NCBI GenBank assembly: GCA_038326165.1
Contig: JBBQJT010000010.1
Location: 15,479-79,478 of the forward strand
From: JAEUUM01 sp038326165
GTDB taxonomy: Bacteria; Bacteroidota; Bacteroidia; Chitinophagales; Saprospiraceae
DNA length: 64,000 nt
Reading direction: 5' to 3'
How positions within the stretch are numbered: the stretch's first letter is position 1; the number at the start of each line of letters is the position of its first letter. A program made the translations under genes and the position numbers. Positions 8,024 through 17,217 of this stretch are shown here, piece after piece. The notes under the pieces were generated by a model. That model worked only from the letters and a program-made list of their open reading frames with translations. It was not told the origin of the DNA and searched no databases.

Positions 8024-9607
8024 ATGGTAGATGTAAAACCAGGAGAAATATCAGCGATTCTAAAGCAACAGCTTTCAGGATTGAAATCTAGTGCCGAACT
8101 TGAGGAAGTAGGTACTGTACTACAAGCAGGTGATGGTATCGCTCGTGTTTATGGACTGAACAGCGTTCAAGCCGGAGAACTTGTAGAATTCGAAAATGGT
8201 GTACAAGCCATCGTATTGAACCTTGAGGAAGATAATGTTGGGGTGGTACTTTTGGGTGCTTCGGAAGACATTAAAGAGGGGACAACAGTACGTAGAACCC
8301 AAAGAATTGCCTCTATCTCTGTAGGTGAAGGTTTCTTGGGTCGTGTAGTGAATCCACTTGGTGTTCCCATCGATGGAAAAGGTGAAATAACCGGCGTTAA
8401 ATATGAAATGCCACTTGAGCGCAAAGCCCCTGGTGTGATATTCCGTCAACCAGTAACCGAACCACTTCAAACGGGTATCAAAGCAATCGATGCAATGATT
8501 CCAATTGGCCGTGGACAGCGTGAGTTGATTATTGGCGACAGACAAACTGGTAAATCAGCAATCGCAATCGATACAATTATCAATCAAAAAGAATTTTACG
8601 ATAAAGGGGAACCAGTATATTGCATTTATGTAGCATCTGGACAAAAAGCGTCAACTGTTGCTCAAGTAGCTAAAACTCTTGAAGAAAACGGAGCAATGCC
8701 TTATACAGTTATCGTATCAGCTTCAGCTTCAGATCCCGCACCATTGCAATTCTATGCACCATTTGCAGGAGCATCTATTGGAGAGTTCTTTAGAGATACA
8801 GGTCGCCCAGCGTTAATCGTTTATGATGATCTATCCAAACAAGCTGTGGCATATCGTGAAGTTTCACTTTTACTTCGTCGTCCGCCAGGACGTGAGGCAT
8901 ATCCAGGTGACGTATTCTATCTGCACAGTCGTTTGCTTGAAAGAGCAGCTAAAGTCATCAACGATGATGCCTTGGCCAACAATATGAACGATTTGCCAGA
9001 ATCTTTGAAAGCAGCAGGTATCGTAAGAGGTGGCGGTTCTTTGACAGCGTTGCCAATTATCGAAACTCAAGCAGGTGACGTATCCGCTTATATCCCGACC
9101 AACGTAATCTCTATTACAGACGGTCAAATATTCTTGGAATCTAACCTTTTCAATTCAGGTGTGCGTCCAGCAATCAACGTAGGTATCTCGGTATCACGTG
9201 TTGGTGGTAATGCACAGATCAAGTCAATGAAAAAAGTATCAGGTACTTTGAAATTGGATCAAGCGCAATATCGTGAACTGGAAGCATTCTCAAAATTTGG
9301 TTCAGATCTTGACGCTGCAACAATGTCAGTGTTGGATAAAGGAAAGAGAAACGTTGAAATCCTAAAACAACCTCAATATTCTCCGCTAACTGTTGAAAAA
9401 CAAGTAGCCATCATTTATCTTGGAACCAATGGATTATTAAAAGATGTCCCTGTGAATAAGGTAAAAGAGTTTGAAGAAATGTTCTTAACGGAACTTGAAA
9501 CCAAACATCAAGACCTGTTAGCAGCTTTCAAAAAAGGAGATTTGCCAGCTGAAGGATTGAAAAATATGACAGAATTGGTTCAACAAATGAGCAAACGTTA
9601 CAAATAA
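8024..9607 (+). CDS. atpA: ATP synthase F1 subunit alpha
   Basis: The 527-residue non-catalytic nucleotide-binding subunit. The P-loop reads GDRQTGKSA near residue 172. The VYDDLSKQAVAYREVSLLLRRPPGREAYPGD region contains the strongly conserved alpha-subunit segment before the Arg-finger area, and PAINVGISVSRVGG is the signature near residue 385. Length and all motifs are standard. It is the fifth gene of the operon and no irregularity is seen. Confidence 0.98.
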   Translation: MVDVKPGEISAILKQQLSGLKSSAELEEVGTVLQAGDGIARVYGLNSVQAGELVEFENGVQAIVLNLEEDNVGVVLLGASEDIKEGTTVRRTQRIASISVGEGFLGRVVNPLGVPIDGKGEITGVKYEMPLERKAPGVIFRQPVTEPLQTGIKAIDAMIPIGRGQRELIIGDRQTGKSAIAIDTIINQKEFYDKGEPVYCIYVASGQKASTVAQVAKTLEENGAMPYTVIVSASASDPAPLQFYAPFAGASIGEFFRDTGRPALIVYDDLSKQAVAYREVSLLLRRPPGREAYPGDVFYLHSRLLERAAKVINDDALANNMNDLPESLKAAGIVRGGGSLTALPIIETQAGDVSAYIPTNVISITDGQIFLESNLFNSGVRPAINVGISVSRVGGNAQIKSMKKVSGTLKLDQAQYRELEAFSKFGSDLDAATMSVLDKGKRNVEILKQPQYSPLTVEKQVAIIYLGTNGLLKDVPVNKVKEFEEMFLTELETKHQDLLAAFKKGDLPAEGLKNMTELVQQMSKRYK

Positions 9608-9625
9608 CTAGACCTTTCCTAACAC

Positions 9626-10519
9626 ATGGGAGCTAATTTAAAAGAAGTACGCGAAAGCATAAAATCGGTGATTTCAACCCAGCAGATTACCAAAGCCATG
9701 AAAATGGTTTCTGCTGCTAAATTTAGGAAAGCACAACAAGCTATCGTACAGGTAAGACCGTATGCTGATAAGTTGAACAAAATGCTCAGCAATATATCTG
9801 CAAATTCAGATGCAGACGCAGGCTTGATTTACAATCAAGAACGTGAAATAAAATCTGCTCTAATGGTTGTGGTTACTTCCAATAGAGGTCTTTGTGGTGC
9901 GTTCAACTCCAATGTTGTTAAAGCTACAATTTTGACAATTGAGCACAAATTTCAAGAAGTTTATGATCAAGGTCAATTAAGTATTATTTGCATAGGTAAA
10001 AAGGGATATGACGGTCTAAAAAGAAAGTTTCCAAATGCAAATTTTATTCTCAACCACATAGATCTTTTTTCGGACTTGAGTTTTGAGCACGTAGCGCTAG
10101 TATCCCAAATGATAATGGATGAGTTTGCAAACAAAAAGTACGACTTCGTTGCAGTAACATACAGTCGATTTAAAAATGCTGCAGTACAATTTGCTGAAAT
10201 GGATCAGTACTTACCTATTCCAGAACCTGAAGCACAGCCAAAGAAAACTTCTAAAGCAGATTATATTTTCGAACCAGATCAACAAACTTTGTTGGCCAAC
10301 TTGATACCAAGTATCCTTCAATTGAAGTTCCACAGATATTGCTTGGATACACAAGCATCGGAACATGGTGCGCGTATGACCTCAATGGACAAAGCAACTG
10401 AAAATGCAGAAGATATGCTCCTGCAATTGAAAATAAGTTACAACAAAGCTCGCCAAGAGAGTATTACCAAAGAACTTTCAGAAATTGTAGGTGGAGCTGC
10501 GGCTCTAGAATCCAACTAA
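9626..10519 (+). CDS. atpG: ATP synthase F1 subunit gamma
   Basis: The 297-residue central rotor shaft. The N-terminal helix reads LKEVRESIKSVISTQQITKAMKMVSAAKFRKAQ, in which the KAMKMVSAAK core is diagnostic. VVTSNRGLCGAFN is the conserved Rossmann-like segment, and the C-terminal helix has ARMTSMDKATENAEDML and the YNKARQESITKELSEIVGGAAAL signature. It is the last gene of the first atp operon and is followed by a strong terminator at 10545-10578. In this genome the beta and epsilon genes lie 3.4 kb further on. Confidence 0.98.
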   Translation: MGANLKEVRESIKSVISTQQITKAMKMVSAAKFRKAQQAIVQVRPYADKLNKMLSNISANSDADAGLIYNQEREIKSALMVVVTSNRGLCGAFNSNVVKATILTIEHKFQEVYDQGQLSIICIGKKGYDGLKRKFPNANFILNHIDLFSDLSFEHVALVSQMIMDEFANKKYDFVAVTYSRFKNAAVQFAEMDQYLPIPEPEAQPKKTSKADYIFEPDQQTLLANLIPSILQLKFHRYCLDTQASEHGARMTSMDKATENAEDMLLQLKISYNKARQESITKELSEIVGGAAALESN

Positions 10520-10544
10520 CTAAGTTAGAAATCAAAATATGTTA

Positions 10545-10578
10545 AAAACCTCAATTGTTTATTCAATTGAGGTTTTTT
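10545..10578 (+). terminator. Rho-independent terminator of atpBEFHAG
   Basis: AAAACCTCAATTG at 10545-10557 pairs perfectly with CAATTGAGGTTTT at 10564-10576 across a six-base loop, and the T run continues to 10578. It closes the first atp operon. Confidence 0.9.
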
Positions 10579-10877
10579 ATTATAGATACCTTGTCAATTG
10601 TATCAAAATATATTATGAATAGCGTTTGTAAAATACTTGCTGTTCATCCGTAAATAACATAATTGTTATTCCAATGTGAATTCAAAATGAATTTATTTAA
10701 AAAATAATTACCAGAATTGAGAACAATCTAAAAGACAAACGTATCTTTATACTCCTGAATATCATGATGATATAACAAATATCAACCATATATTATCAGA
10801 GTCCCATACTTACCAATCAACTCAGTCTATTCCTCAAATGCTCATATTGACATTTGAAACATATAATAATCGGTAGC
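10579..10877. other. AT-rich gap between atpG terminator and TPR gene
   Basis: About 300 bases. I see no reading frame of note, no strong hairpin and no tRNA-like fold. A TATCTTTA sequence near 10743 resembles a -7 box in part but has no convincing TTTG upstream. The promoter of the TPR gene is presumably here but cannot be placed. Confidence 0.4.
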
Positions 10878-11912
10878 ATGCAACTGCAGAAAGTAATAAT
10901 TAAAGGAAGGTTGGATTTCGGCTCTGAAAAGAGCTTTGACAAGGTGTTGGGATTGTTTCAGCAGCGTTTAGAAAAGTTCTTCAAAAATGATACCTTGATT
11001 GACCACGAAACCATGTTCAATCGAGAAAAAACAAATTTCACCATTCCAAGATTGGTCACTCAATCAGGAGTAAAAACTTGGAGCCACACCATGAGTGCGT
11101 TTGAATTTCTGGCCCAATTTGCAGTGTCAGGAAATATACACGCTTTTATGACTGAAAATGGTAAAATTCTCCAGAAATTTCATGTAGAACCAACCAATGA
11201 AAAAATTGCTGTCCAAGCATATCAGTCTGGAAAATCTTTGATTAAATGTGTGGAAACCAGACAAGAGGCATTGACTCAACTGGATAGTGCAATAAGTGCT
11301 TATGATCAGCATGCAATGGCTTACGCCAAACGCGGTTATGTAAAGTACCTGTTAGAGCAATATGAAGGTGCCGCCAAAGATTTTGAGAAAAGCATAGCCT
11401 TCGATGAATTAAATCCTGAACCCTACATTGGAAGGGCTATGGTAAAAAATATTAATGGTGACGCCGTTGGAGCCATTTCAACTCTGGATGAAGCACTTAA
11501 ACTATGCTTCCCCCTTCAATCAATACATTGGAAGATACGAAGAATAAAAGGTCATTTGTTACAAAAAGAAAACCGTTTGCTAGAAGCAGCACTGGAATTC
11601 AAACTTTTTCTGAATAGACAATTTGAACCTGGAGATCCGAACTTCTCCTGGATGAAAATTATCATGTGGGATTATGCCAATGTTCTGTATGCTATGGATG
11701 AATATGAAGATGCCTACAAATGGTTAGACTTAATTCAGCAATCTACCGTACCAGGGCGAATGGTACCTGAAATAGCTTTTTTGAACCTTAAAGCAACTCT
11801 TGCAAAATTGATAGGCAAACCCATAAAAACGGAAGACAAACTTCGTTTGAATGAACTGACCAAAAACAAGATTACGGCTTCGAATTCCTCATTTGCCGAT
11901 TCGATAGCTTAG
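10878..11912 (+). CDS. Tetratricopeptide repeat protein
   Basis: A protein of about 344 residues with an uncharacterised N-terminal region (about 1-115) and TPR helices after it. The clearest repeats are AMAYAKRGYVKYLLEQYEGAAKDFEKSIAFD and the next unit starting PEPYIGRAMVKNINGD, each with the Ala/Gly/Tyr spacing of TPRs; a weaker unit precedes the C-terminus. There is no signal peptide or membrane helix, so it is probably a cytoplasmic scaffold protein of unknown partner. The frame opens with a TTG at 10854; the ATG at 10878 is preferred. It sits between the two atp gene blocks, which may be coincidence. Confidence 0.75.
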   Translation: MQLQKVIIKGRLDFGSEKSFDKVLGLFQQRLEKFFKNDTLIDHETMFNREKTNFTIPRLVTQSGVKTWSHTMSAFEFLAQFAVSGNIHAFMTENGKILQKFHVEPTNEKIAVQAYQSGKSLIKCVETRQEALTQLDSAISAYDQHAMAYAKRGYVKYLLEQYEGAAKDFEKSIAFDELNPEPYIGRAMVKNINGDAVGAISTLDEALKLCFPLQSIHWKIRRIKGHLLQKENRLLEAALEFKLFLNRQFEPGDPNFSWMKIIMWDYANVLYAMDEYEDAYKWLDLIQQSTVPGRMVPEIAFLNLKATLAKLIGKPIKTEDKLRLNELTKNKITASNSSFADSIA

Positions 11913-11951
11913 TGTAATATTGTTATTTACCCTTTATGTTATTTATTTTAA

Positions 11952-12998
11952 ATGAATTTAGCCCTACTTAAAGCCATTTGTCAAACACCAGGAGCTCCTG
12001 GATTTGAGAACAAAGTGAGAAAACTGGTTGTTTCAGAAATTGAAAACTTGGTGGATTCATTCTATATTGATGGTATTGGCAACTTAATTGCCTTTAGAAA
12101 AGGAAAGTCTGATAAAAAACTGATGGTTACCGCTCATATGGATGAGATCAGTTTTATTGTTACCCATATTGATGAGGAAGGATTCCTCAGAATTCACCCG
12201 TTGGGAGGTTTTGATCCCAAAACCTTGACTGCGCAAAGGGTTATTGTTCACGGCAAAAAAGATTTGGTTGGTGTCATGGGGAGCAAACCAATACACCTCA
12301 TGAAACCCGAGGAACGCAATAAGGCACCACAAATGTCAGATTATTACATTGATCTTGGCATGGACAAGGAAGAAGTGATGAAACACGTGTCCATTGGAGA
12401 CCCAGTTACTCGAGAAAGAGAATTTATTGAAATGGGTGAATGCGTAAACTCAAAATCTCTCGACAACCGCGTATCTGTTTTTGCACTCATAGAGGTTCTA
12501 AAGTTATTGAAGGACAAACAACTTCCCTGCAATTTATATATGGTATTCACAGTCCAAGAAGAAGTAGGACTCAGAGGAGCAGGACCAGCAGCGCATGCTA
12601 TTGAACCAGATTTTGGTATCAATGTGGATGTAACTGTGGCATTCGATACTCCTGGAGCCCTGCCTTTTGAAGTTTGCACCAGATTAGGCAAAGGAACGGC
12701 TATTAAAATTGCAGACGGAACAATTATTTGCGACAATCGAATGGTTAATTTCATGAAATTTACCGCTGACAAACATGGCATCATTTGGCAACCAGAAATT
12801 TTAATTGCCGGTGGCACTGATACAGCAATGTTGCAACGTGCTGGGAAAGGTGGTGCAATATGTGGCGCCATTTCAATACCGACAAGACACATTCATTCTG
12901 TTATTGAAATGGTTAACAAAAATGACTTAGTGTTGAGCATCAAATTATTGGAAAATAGCATTTTAGACTTGCTGGACCATGAGTGGTCGCACCATTGA
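11952..12998 (+). CDS. M42 family metallo-aminopeptidase
   Basis: A 348-residue co-catalytic metallopeptidase of the M42 (glutamyl aminopeptidase/deblocking aminopeptidase, FrvX-like) family, which trims peptides in the cytoplasm and often forms dodecameric shells. The metal ligands are visible in order: His in VTAHMDE, bridging Asp in SKSLDNRV, the Glu pair in QEEVGLRG, Asp in INVDVTVAFDTPG, and His in TRHIHS near the C-terminus. Length is typical. It lies 39 bases downstream of the TPR gene and may be cotranscribed with it. Confidence 0.93.
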   Translation: MNLALLKAICQTPGAPGFENKVRKLVVSEIENLVDSFYIDGIGNLIAFRKGKSDKKLMVTAHMDEISFIVTHIDEEGFLRIHPLGGFDPKTLTAQRVIVHGKKDLVGVMGSKPIHLMKPEERNKAPQMSDYYIDLGMDKEEVMKHVSIGDPVTREREFIEMGECVNSKSLDNRVSVFALIEVLKLLKDKQLPCNLYMVFTVQEEVGLRGAGPAAHAIEPDFGINVDVTVAFDTPGALPFEVCTRLGKGTAIKIADGTIICDNRMVNFMKFTADKHGIIWQPEILIAGGTDTAMLQRAGKGGAICGAISIPTRHIHSVIEMVNKNDLVLSIKLLENSILDLLDHEWSHH

Positions 12999-13117
12999 TA
13001 TTTCAATGGCCGATTTTGTATCAAAACAGCTCTGGCATTCAAACAATTTCAACAATAATCAACTTGACAACACAATCAAGATTGTCAATTTACAATATAC
13101 AACAGTAGTGTAATATC

Positions 13118-13680
13118 TTGAAAAATGTTGGCTTACTCTTCATCCTCACTTTAGAGTTGGTGTTAATTTCATGTCGTAAAAGGCCTAAAACCAACGGAAA
13201 TCATTTATCTTAAGCTGCTTTTACACTTACAGAAACTACGGTATTCTATGATCCCTGTTACGTAAAAATCCCTTAGTCCACCGGTGATGTTCCCTCCTAT
13301 GACGGGGTTTGTGCAGATGTTATAATAAAAGTTTACAGACTTTCTGGAGCTGACCTTCAACAATTGATTCAAAAAGGCACGAGTTCAGATTTTGATTAAT
13401 GTTTAAATAATTGGTGTCTCAGGAAAACCGATACCAGAATTACTCACAAACAGATGCTTATTCAGAGAAATTTTCTTGAAAAAACAACATTTCGATTCTT
13501 AGTGCATAGAACATAAAGGACTATTTTCTTAGTGATACTGTAAGCTGGAGACTAAGTAATGGATTACCCAACATAGGTATTGTAGTTGGAGTAGCACTCA
13601 TCGACCACAACATTGGGGATGGAAAGCTTGCTGAGCGCTGTCTATTTTATTTTCAAATAACAGGCCACTACCGATATTAA
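13118..13680 (+). pseudogene. Decayed small lipoprotein gene and downstream remnant
   Basis: There is no intact frame between 12998 and 13968, but translation from TTG 13118 gives a good lipoprotein start: Lys-Asn, a hydrophobic core, then LVLISC as lipobox. The same frame runs to a stop at 13397-13399 and is interrupted only by TAA at 13211 and TAG at 13274; between the stops it reads as normal protein (for example SYDGVCADVIIKVYRLSGAD). From about 13411 a different frame reads on to TAA 13678, with TGA and TAG inside it, and its end (LPNIGIVVGVALIDHNIGDG) also looks coding. The simplest reading is one old gene with several nonsense changes and a frameshift. The flanks 12999-13117 and 13681-13883 show nothing else. 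Confidence 0.5.
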
Positions 13681-13883
13681 ACCAAGGGTTGTAAGGTTGA
13701 CATGAAATTATTGATTGCGATATTACAATTATCTCTGATGACATAAAATAATTTCAAGCTTAATATTTCATTCTTTGGATAAGAAATCATTCAATAAGGA
13801 GTGGATCATAATATGGAAACAAGCTAGTTCAAGCTATGAAATAAAAATACCACAAATCCGCCAAAGAAATACCCGACAAATGC

Positions 13884-13914
13884 TTTGGAATGCCACAGAG
13901 ATATCCTACCTTTG
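13884..13914 (+). promoter_or_regulatory. Promoter of atpDC
   Basis: TTTG at 13884-13887, a 19-base spacer and TACCTTTG at 13907-13914. The spacing, 11 of the 19 spacer bases, the downstream GCGATTTT and the CAGTATG at the start codon are shared with the atpB promoter at 5259-5289. Transcription should begin near 13921, inside the upstream-open extension of the atpD frame. Confidence 0.85.
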
Positions 13915-13967
13915 CGGCGATTTTTAGAAAGGAAATCAAGAAAATTAACAAAATCAGTACAAGCAGT

Positions 13968-15479
13968 ATGGCTAATACAGGTCGCATAAAACAAATTATT
14001 GGTCCAGTTGTGGATGTAGCATTCGACACACCAGGAGCATTGCCAAGAATTCTTAATGCCTTAGTGATTAAACGCCCTGAAGGTGATCTAATACTTGAGT
14101 GTCAACGGCACTTAGGTGAGGACAGCGTAAGAGCTATTGCAATGGATTCAACAGATGGTTTAACCCGAGGAATGGAAGTCACCGATACAGGTAGTCAAAT
14201 ATCTATGCCTGTAGGAGATGCAATCAAAGGTCGTTTGTTCAATGTCATTGGAGAGGCAATTGATGGAATAGGTCATGTACCTAAAGGTGATAATGCAGCA
14301 TCAATTCACAGAATGCCTCCGGCATTTGAAGAATTGTCAACAGAATCCGAAGTTCTTTATACGGGTATTAAAGTAATTGACTTGATCGAACCTTATGTAA
14401 AAGGTGGAAAAATTGGTCTTTTCGGAGGTGCCGGAGTAGGAAAAACTGTATTGATCATGGAATTAATCAACAATATTGCCAAAGGATACGAAGGTATGTC
14501 TGTATTTGCAGGAGTTGGTGAGCGCACGAGAGAAGGTAATGACCTGTTGCGCGAGATGATTGAATCAAATGTAATCAGATATGGTGATGAATTCAAGCAT
14601 TCCCTTGAAGAAGGTGGTTGGGATTTGAGCAAAGTTGATAAATCTGAACTTGCAAAAAGTCAAGCTACACTGGTATTTGGTCAAATGAATGAACCTCCTG
14701 GAGCACGTGCAAGAGTTGCATTATCAGGATTAACCTTAGCTGAATATTTCCGTGATGGTGACATGACTGATCCAACTGGTGGCAAAGACATCCTATTCTT
14801 CATAGACAATATATTCCGTTTCACACAGGCAGGTTCTGAAGTATCCGCTTTATTAGGCCGTATGCCTTCAGCAGTAGGCTACCAGCCTACATTGGCTACT
14901 GAAATGGGATTAATGCAAGAACGTATTACTTCTACTAAGCGAGGATCAATTACATCAGTACAAGCGGTGTACGTTCCAGCAGATGATTTAACGGATCCAG
15001 CACCAGCAACTACATTTGCTCACTTAGATGCAACTACGGTATTGAGTCGTAAAATTGCATCTTTGGGTATTTATCCTGCGGTGGATCCATTAGACTCTAC
15101 ATCACGCATTCTGGATCCAAATATCATTGGTGAGGAACATTATGATTGTGCACAACGTGTTAAGTTTATTTTACAGCGTTACAATGAATTGCAAGATATT
15201 ATCGCAATTTTAGGTCTTGAAGAACTGTCAGAGGAAGACAGATTGGTGGTTTCCAGAGCAAGAAGGGTTCAAAGGTTCCTTTCTCAACCTTTCCACGTTG
15301 CTGAACAGTTTACCGGTATGCCGGGTGTATTGGTTCCTATCGAAGAAACTATTCGCGGCTTCAATATGATCATGAACGGAGAAGTAGACCAATATCCTGA
15401 AGCGGCTTTTAACTTGGTTGGATCAATAGATGATGCAATTGAAAAAGGTAAAAAGATATTGGCTGAAGCTAATGCATAA
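13968..15479 (+). CDS. atpD: ATP synthase F1 subunit beta
   Basis: The 503-residue catalytic subunit. The P-loop GGAGVGKT is at residues 153-160, VGERTREGNDL holds the catalytic Glu region, and the lever motif is LEELSEEDRLVV (equivalent of DELSEED). FLSQPFHVAEQFTG is the conserved C-terminal stretch. The frame is open upstream to 13890, but that part contains the promoter, so the ATG at 13968 (followed by ANTGRIKQIIGPVVDVAF) is the start. It is paired with atpC and separated from the other atp genes by a TPR gene, a peptidase gene and a dead gene. Confidence 0.98.
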   Translation: MANTGRIKQIIGPVVDVAFDTPGALPRILNALVIKRPEGDLILECQRHLGEDSVRAIAMDSTDGLTRGMEVTDTGSQISMPVGDAIKGRLFNVIGEAIDGIGHVPKGDNAASIHRMPPAFEELSTESEVLYTGIKVIDLIEPYVKGGKIGLFGGAGVGKTVLIMELINNIAKGYEGMSVFAGVGERTREGNDLLREMIESNVIRYGDEFKHSLEEGGWDLSKVDKSELAKSQATLVFGQMNEPPGARARVALSGLTLAEYFRDGDMTDPTGGKDILFFIDNIFRFTQAGSEVSALLGRMPSAVGYQPTLATEMGLMQERITSTKRGSITSVQAVYVPADDLTDPAPATTFAHLDATTVLSRKIASLGIYPAVDPLDSTSRILDPNIIGEEHYDCAQRVKFILQRYNELQDIIAILGLEELSEEDRLVVSRARRVQRFLSQPFHVAEQFTGMPGVLVPIEETIRGFNMIMNGEVDQYPEAAFNLVGSIDDAIEKGKKILAEANA

Positions 15480-15506
15480 TTTAATTAACAAGACAATTTA
15501 AAATCA

Positions 15507-15761
15507 ATGTTGAAAATATCCGTTTTAACTCCAGAATCTGAAATTTTCAGTGGACCTATCAAATCAGTCAAAATTCCTGGTGTAAACGGACAATTCGAAA
15601 TTTTAAAAAATCACGCTCCATTGCTTTCAGCTCTAGGCAAAGGAGATGTCAGAATCTTGAAAGATGATGGACAAAGCTTTATTTTTGAAATAGAGAGTGG
15701 ATTCATTGAAGTACTACGAAATGAAGTGGCTCTTTTAGTAAGAGGCGTAAAAAACAACTGA
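15507..15761 (+). CDS. atpC: ATP synthase F1 subunit epsilon, short form
   Basis: An 84-residue protein equal to the N-terminal beta-sandwich domain of epsilon, with ILTPESEIF at the start and GVNGQFEILKNHAPLLSALGKG in the middle (the GxxGxxxxLxxHxPL motif). It ends at about the point where the two-helix C-terminal domain would begin in the 130-140 residue form, so the inhibitory helical arm is absent. Short epsilon subunits are known in Bacteroidota and Chlorobi. It lies 27 bases after atpD and is followed by a terminator. Confidence 0.95.
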   Translation: MLKISVLTPESEIFSGPIKSVKIPGVNGQFEILKNHAPLLSALGKGDVRILKDDGQSFIFEIESGFIEVLRNEVALLVRGVKNN

Positions 15762-15781
15762 TTATATCCCCAAAATTAACT

Positions 15782-15822
15782 GATCCCCTTTTGAACTAAT
15801 ATTTAAGAGGGGATCGTTTTTT
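15782..15822 (+). terminator. Terminator of atpDC
   Basis: GATCCCCT at 15782-15789 pairs with AGGGGATC at 15808-15815 across an 18-base loop, followed by a run of T from 15817 to 15822. Confidence 0.8.
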
Positions 15823-16021
15823 ATAACTCAAGCAACATATTTAAATATACAAGAATCTATCATTTACGATTCCTTGCAAGGCATATTTAAAGAATCTGAA
15901 AAATATTTTTACTTAGATGTATGAAATATTTCAAGAAAGCCTCTAAATTGCATGTTCGTAAACATTACAGGATGATATTACGTATAACTAAATCGATCAC
16001 AAACGCCAAGCATCAATACAG

Positions 16022-17065
16022 ATGAAAAAAGTCTTACTCTTAGTTTTTACTTGTTTTTCCGGGCTTATCATGGCTCAAGACATTCACTTTTCTCAATTCT
16101 ACATGTCACCGCTGAACCTCAATCCGGCTATGACAGGTGTGATGAATTGCAACATGAGATTTGTCGGTAATTATAGAAATCAATATGGTTCTATCCTGAA
16201 GGAGAACGCTTATCAAACTTACTCCTTTTCATATGATCAAAAAATACCTGTAGGTAGATATGATTATTTTGGTGTTGGAGGAACTTTATGGGGTGATAAA
16301 GCTGGTTCAGCAGGTTTTGGAACTGTTCAAGCTCGTTTGAGTGGAAGTTTCAGTAAAAGAATGTCAGGAAGTAAAGGTTCTGCCAATTATTTGGTTTTTG
16401 GAGCTGATTTAGGTCTATCCCAAAGAAGAATAAACTACACAGCATTGCGTTGGGGTAGCCAACACAACGGAAATGGTGGTTTTGATCCAAACCTTTCTCC
16501 AAATGAATTCACTTTTGACAGAGACAATTTCTTGTTCCTTGACATGTCAGCTGGTTTATTGTGGTTCTCTGTTTGGGACAAAAACAACGCGTTTTACCTA
16601 GGCGGTGCATTTTCACACTTAAATAGAGCCAATCAGTCATTTGATTCAGATATTTACGATGGCCTCTACAGCAAATTTACAATCCACTCTGGTTTGGATT
16701 ATATATTCCCATACAGCAGATTTGGCTTAAGTCCTGGTATTGTTACCTTCATTCAAGGTCCATCACTTCAAGTTAATGGTGGTGTGAATCTTAAATTCTT
16801 ATTAAGCGGAAACCGCCGTACTTACGAAGCATTTCAATTTGGTACTTGGGTACGTCTAGCAAATAAAGTTGACTCAGGAATATTGGCTGATGCGCTCATT
16901 CTAAGCACAAGGTTTGATTATGAGCAATTTGGAATAGGATTCAGCTACGACATGAATATTTCAAGTCTCCGTCAAGCAACAAACTTGAATGGATCATTTG
17001 AATTTTCAGGTATCTATAATATATGTGGCCCTGAACGACGAAACGTATATTGCCCAAGGTTCTAA
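16022..17065 (+). CDS. PorP/SprF family type IX secretion system membrane protein
   Basis: A 347-residue outer-membrane barrel of the PorP/SprF family, linked to T9SS and to gliding adhesin export. It has a signal peptide (residues 1-18, ending MAQ) and the family opening DIHFSQFYMSPLNLNPAMTG. Regular strand pairs with aromatic girdles follow, ending in a Tyr/Phe-rich C-terminus. Several paralogues are usual per genome, each often next to a specific large cargo protein; no such partner is adjacent here, since it stands alone between two terminators. The exact cargo is therefore unknown. Confidence 0.9.
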   Translation: MKKVLLLVFTCFSGLIMAQDIHFSQFYMSPLNLNPAMTGVMNCNMRFVGNYRNQYGSILKENAYQTYSFSYDQKIPVGRYDYFGVGGTLWGDKAGSAGFGTVQARLSGSFSKRMSGSKGSANYLVFGADLGLSQRRINYTALRWGSQHNGNGGFDPNLSPNEFTFDRDNFLFLDMSAGLLWFSVWDKNNAFYLGGAFSHLNRANQSFDSDIYDGLYSKFTIHSGLDYIFPYSRFGLSPGIVTFIQGPSLQVNGGVNLKFLLSGNRRTYEAFQFGTWVRLANKVDSGILADALILSTRFDYEQFGIGFSYDMNISSLRQATNLNGSFEFSGIYNICGPERRNVYCPRF

Positions 17066-17088
17066 AACTGAACTAAATAATACTGTCA

Positions 17089-17122
17089 CAAAAGCCCCAT
17101 GAAATCGTTTGTGGGGCTTTTG
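17089..17122 (+). terminator. Terminator after the PorP/SprF-like gene
   Basis: CAAAAGCCCCA at 17089-17099 pairs with TGGGGCTTTTG at 17112-17122 across a 12-base loop. The T run is within the stem, so it may work in both directions. Confidence 0.8.
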
Positions 17123-17150
17123 CATATAACGTATATTCCCTGCAAATTTG
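17119..17150 (+). promoter_or_regulatory. Probable promoter of the bactofilin-atpZ unit
   Basis: TTTG at 17119-17122 (the tail of the preceding terminator stem), a 20-base spacer, then CAAATTTG at 17143-17150, which fits TAnnTTTG except for the first base. Transcription would start near 17157, about 61 bases before the bactofilin ATG. Confidence 0.45.
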
Positions 17151-17217
17151 CAAAACAAAAGCGAAATGCCTCTCAAAAAACCTAATTTTAAACAACTTTC
17201 TATCAAGCCAAATAATT

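Noticed and set aside
8120..8545. 141-codon open frame on the minus strand
   Set aside because: It is antisense to the conserved P-loop part of atpA and reads as Cys/Trp/His-rich noise.
10742..10756. Promoter of the TPR gene at TATCTTTA
   Set aside because: It has no TTTG at a suitable distance and lies more than 100 bases from the start codon.
12344..12892. 182-codon open frame on the minus strand
   Set aside because: It is antisense to the M42 peptidase gene, whose metal ligands are all in place; the antisense translation shows no family features.
13543..13680. Minus-strand reading of the dead region as an outer-membrane protein fragment
   Set aside because: About 30 residues look plausible (NPWFNIGSGLLFENKID) but the frame stops soon, while the plus-strand frame is longer and continues the upstream pattern.
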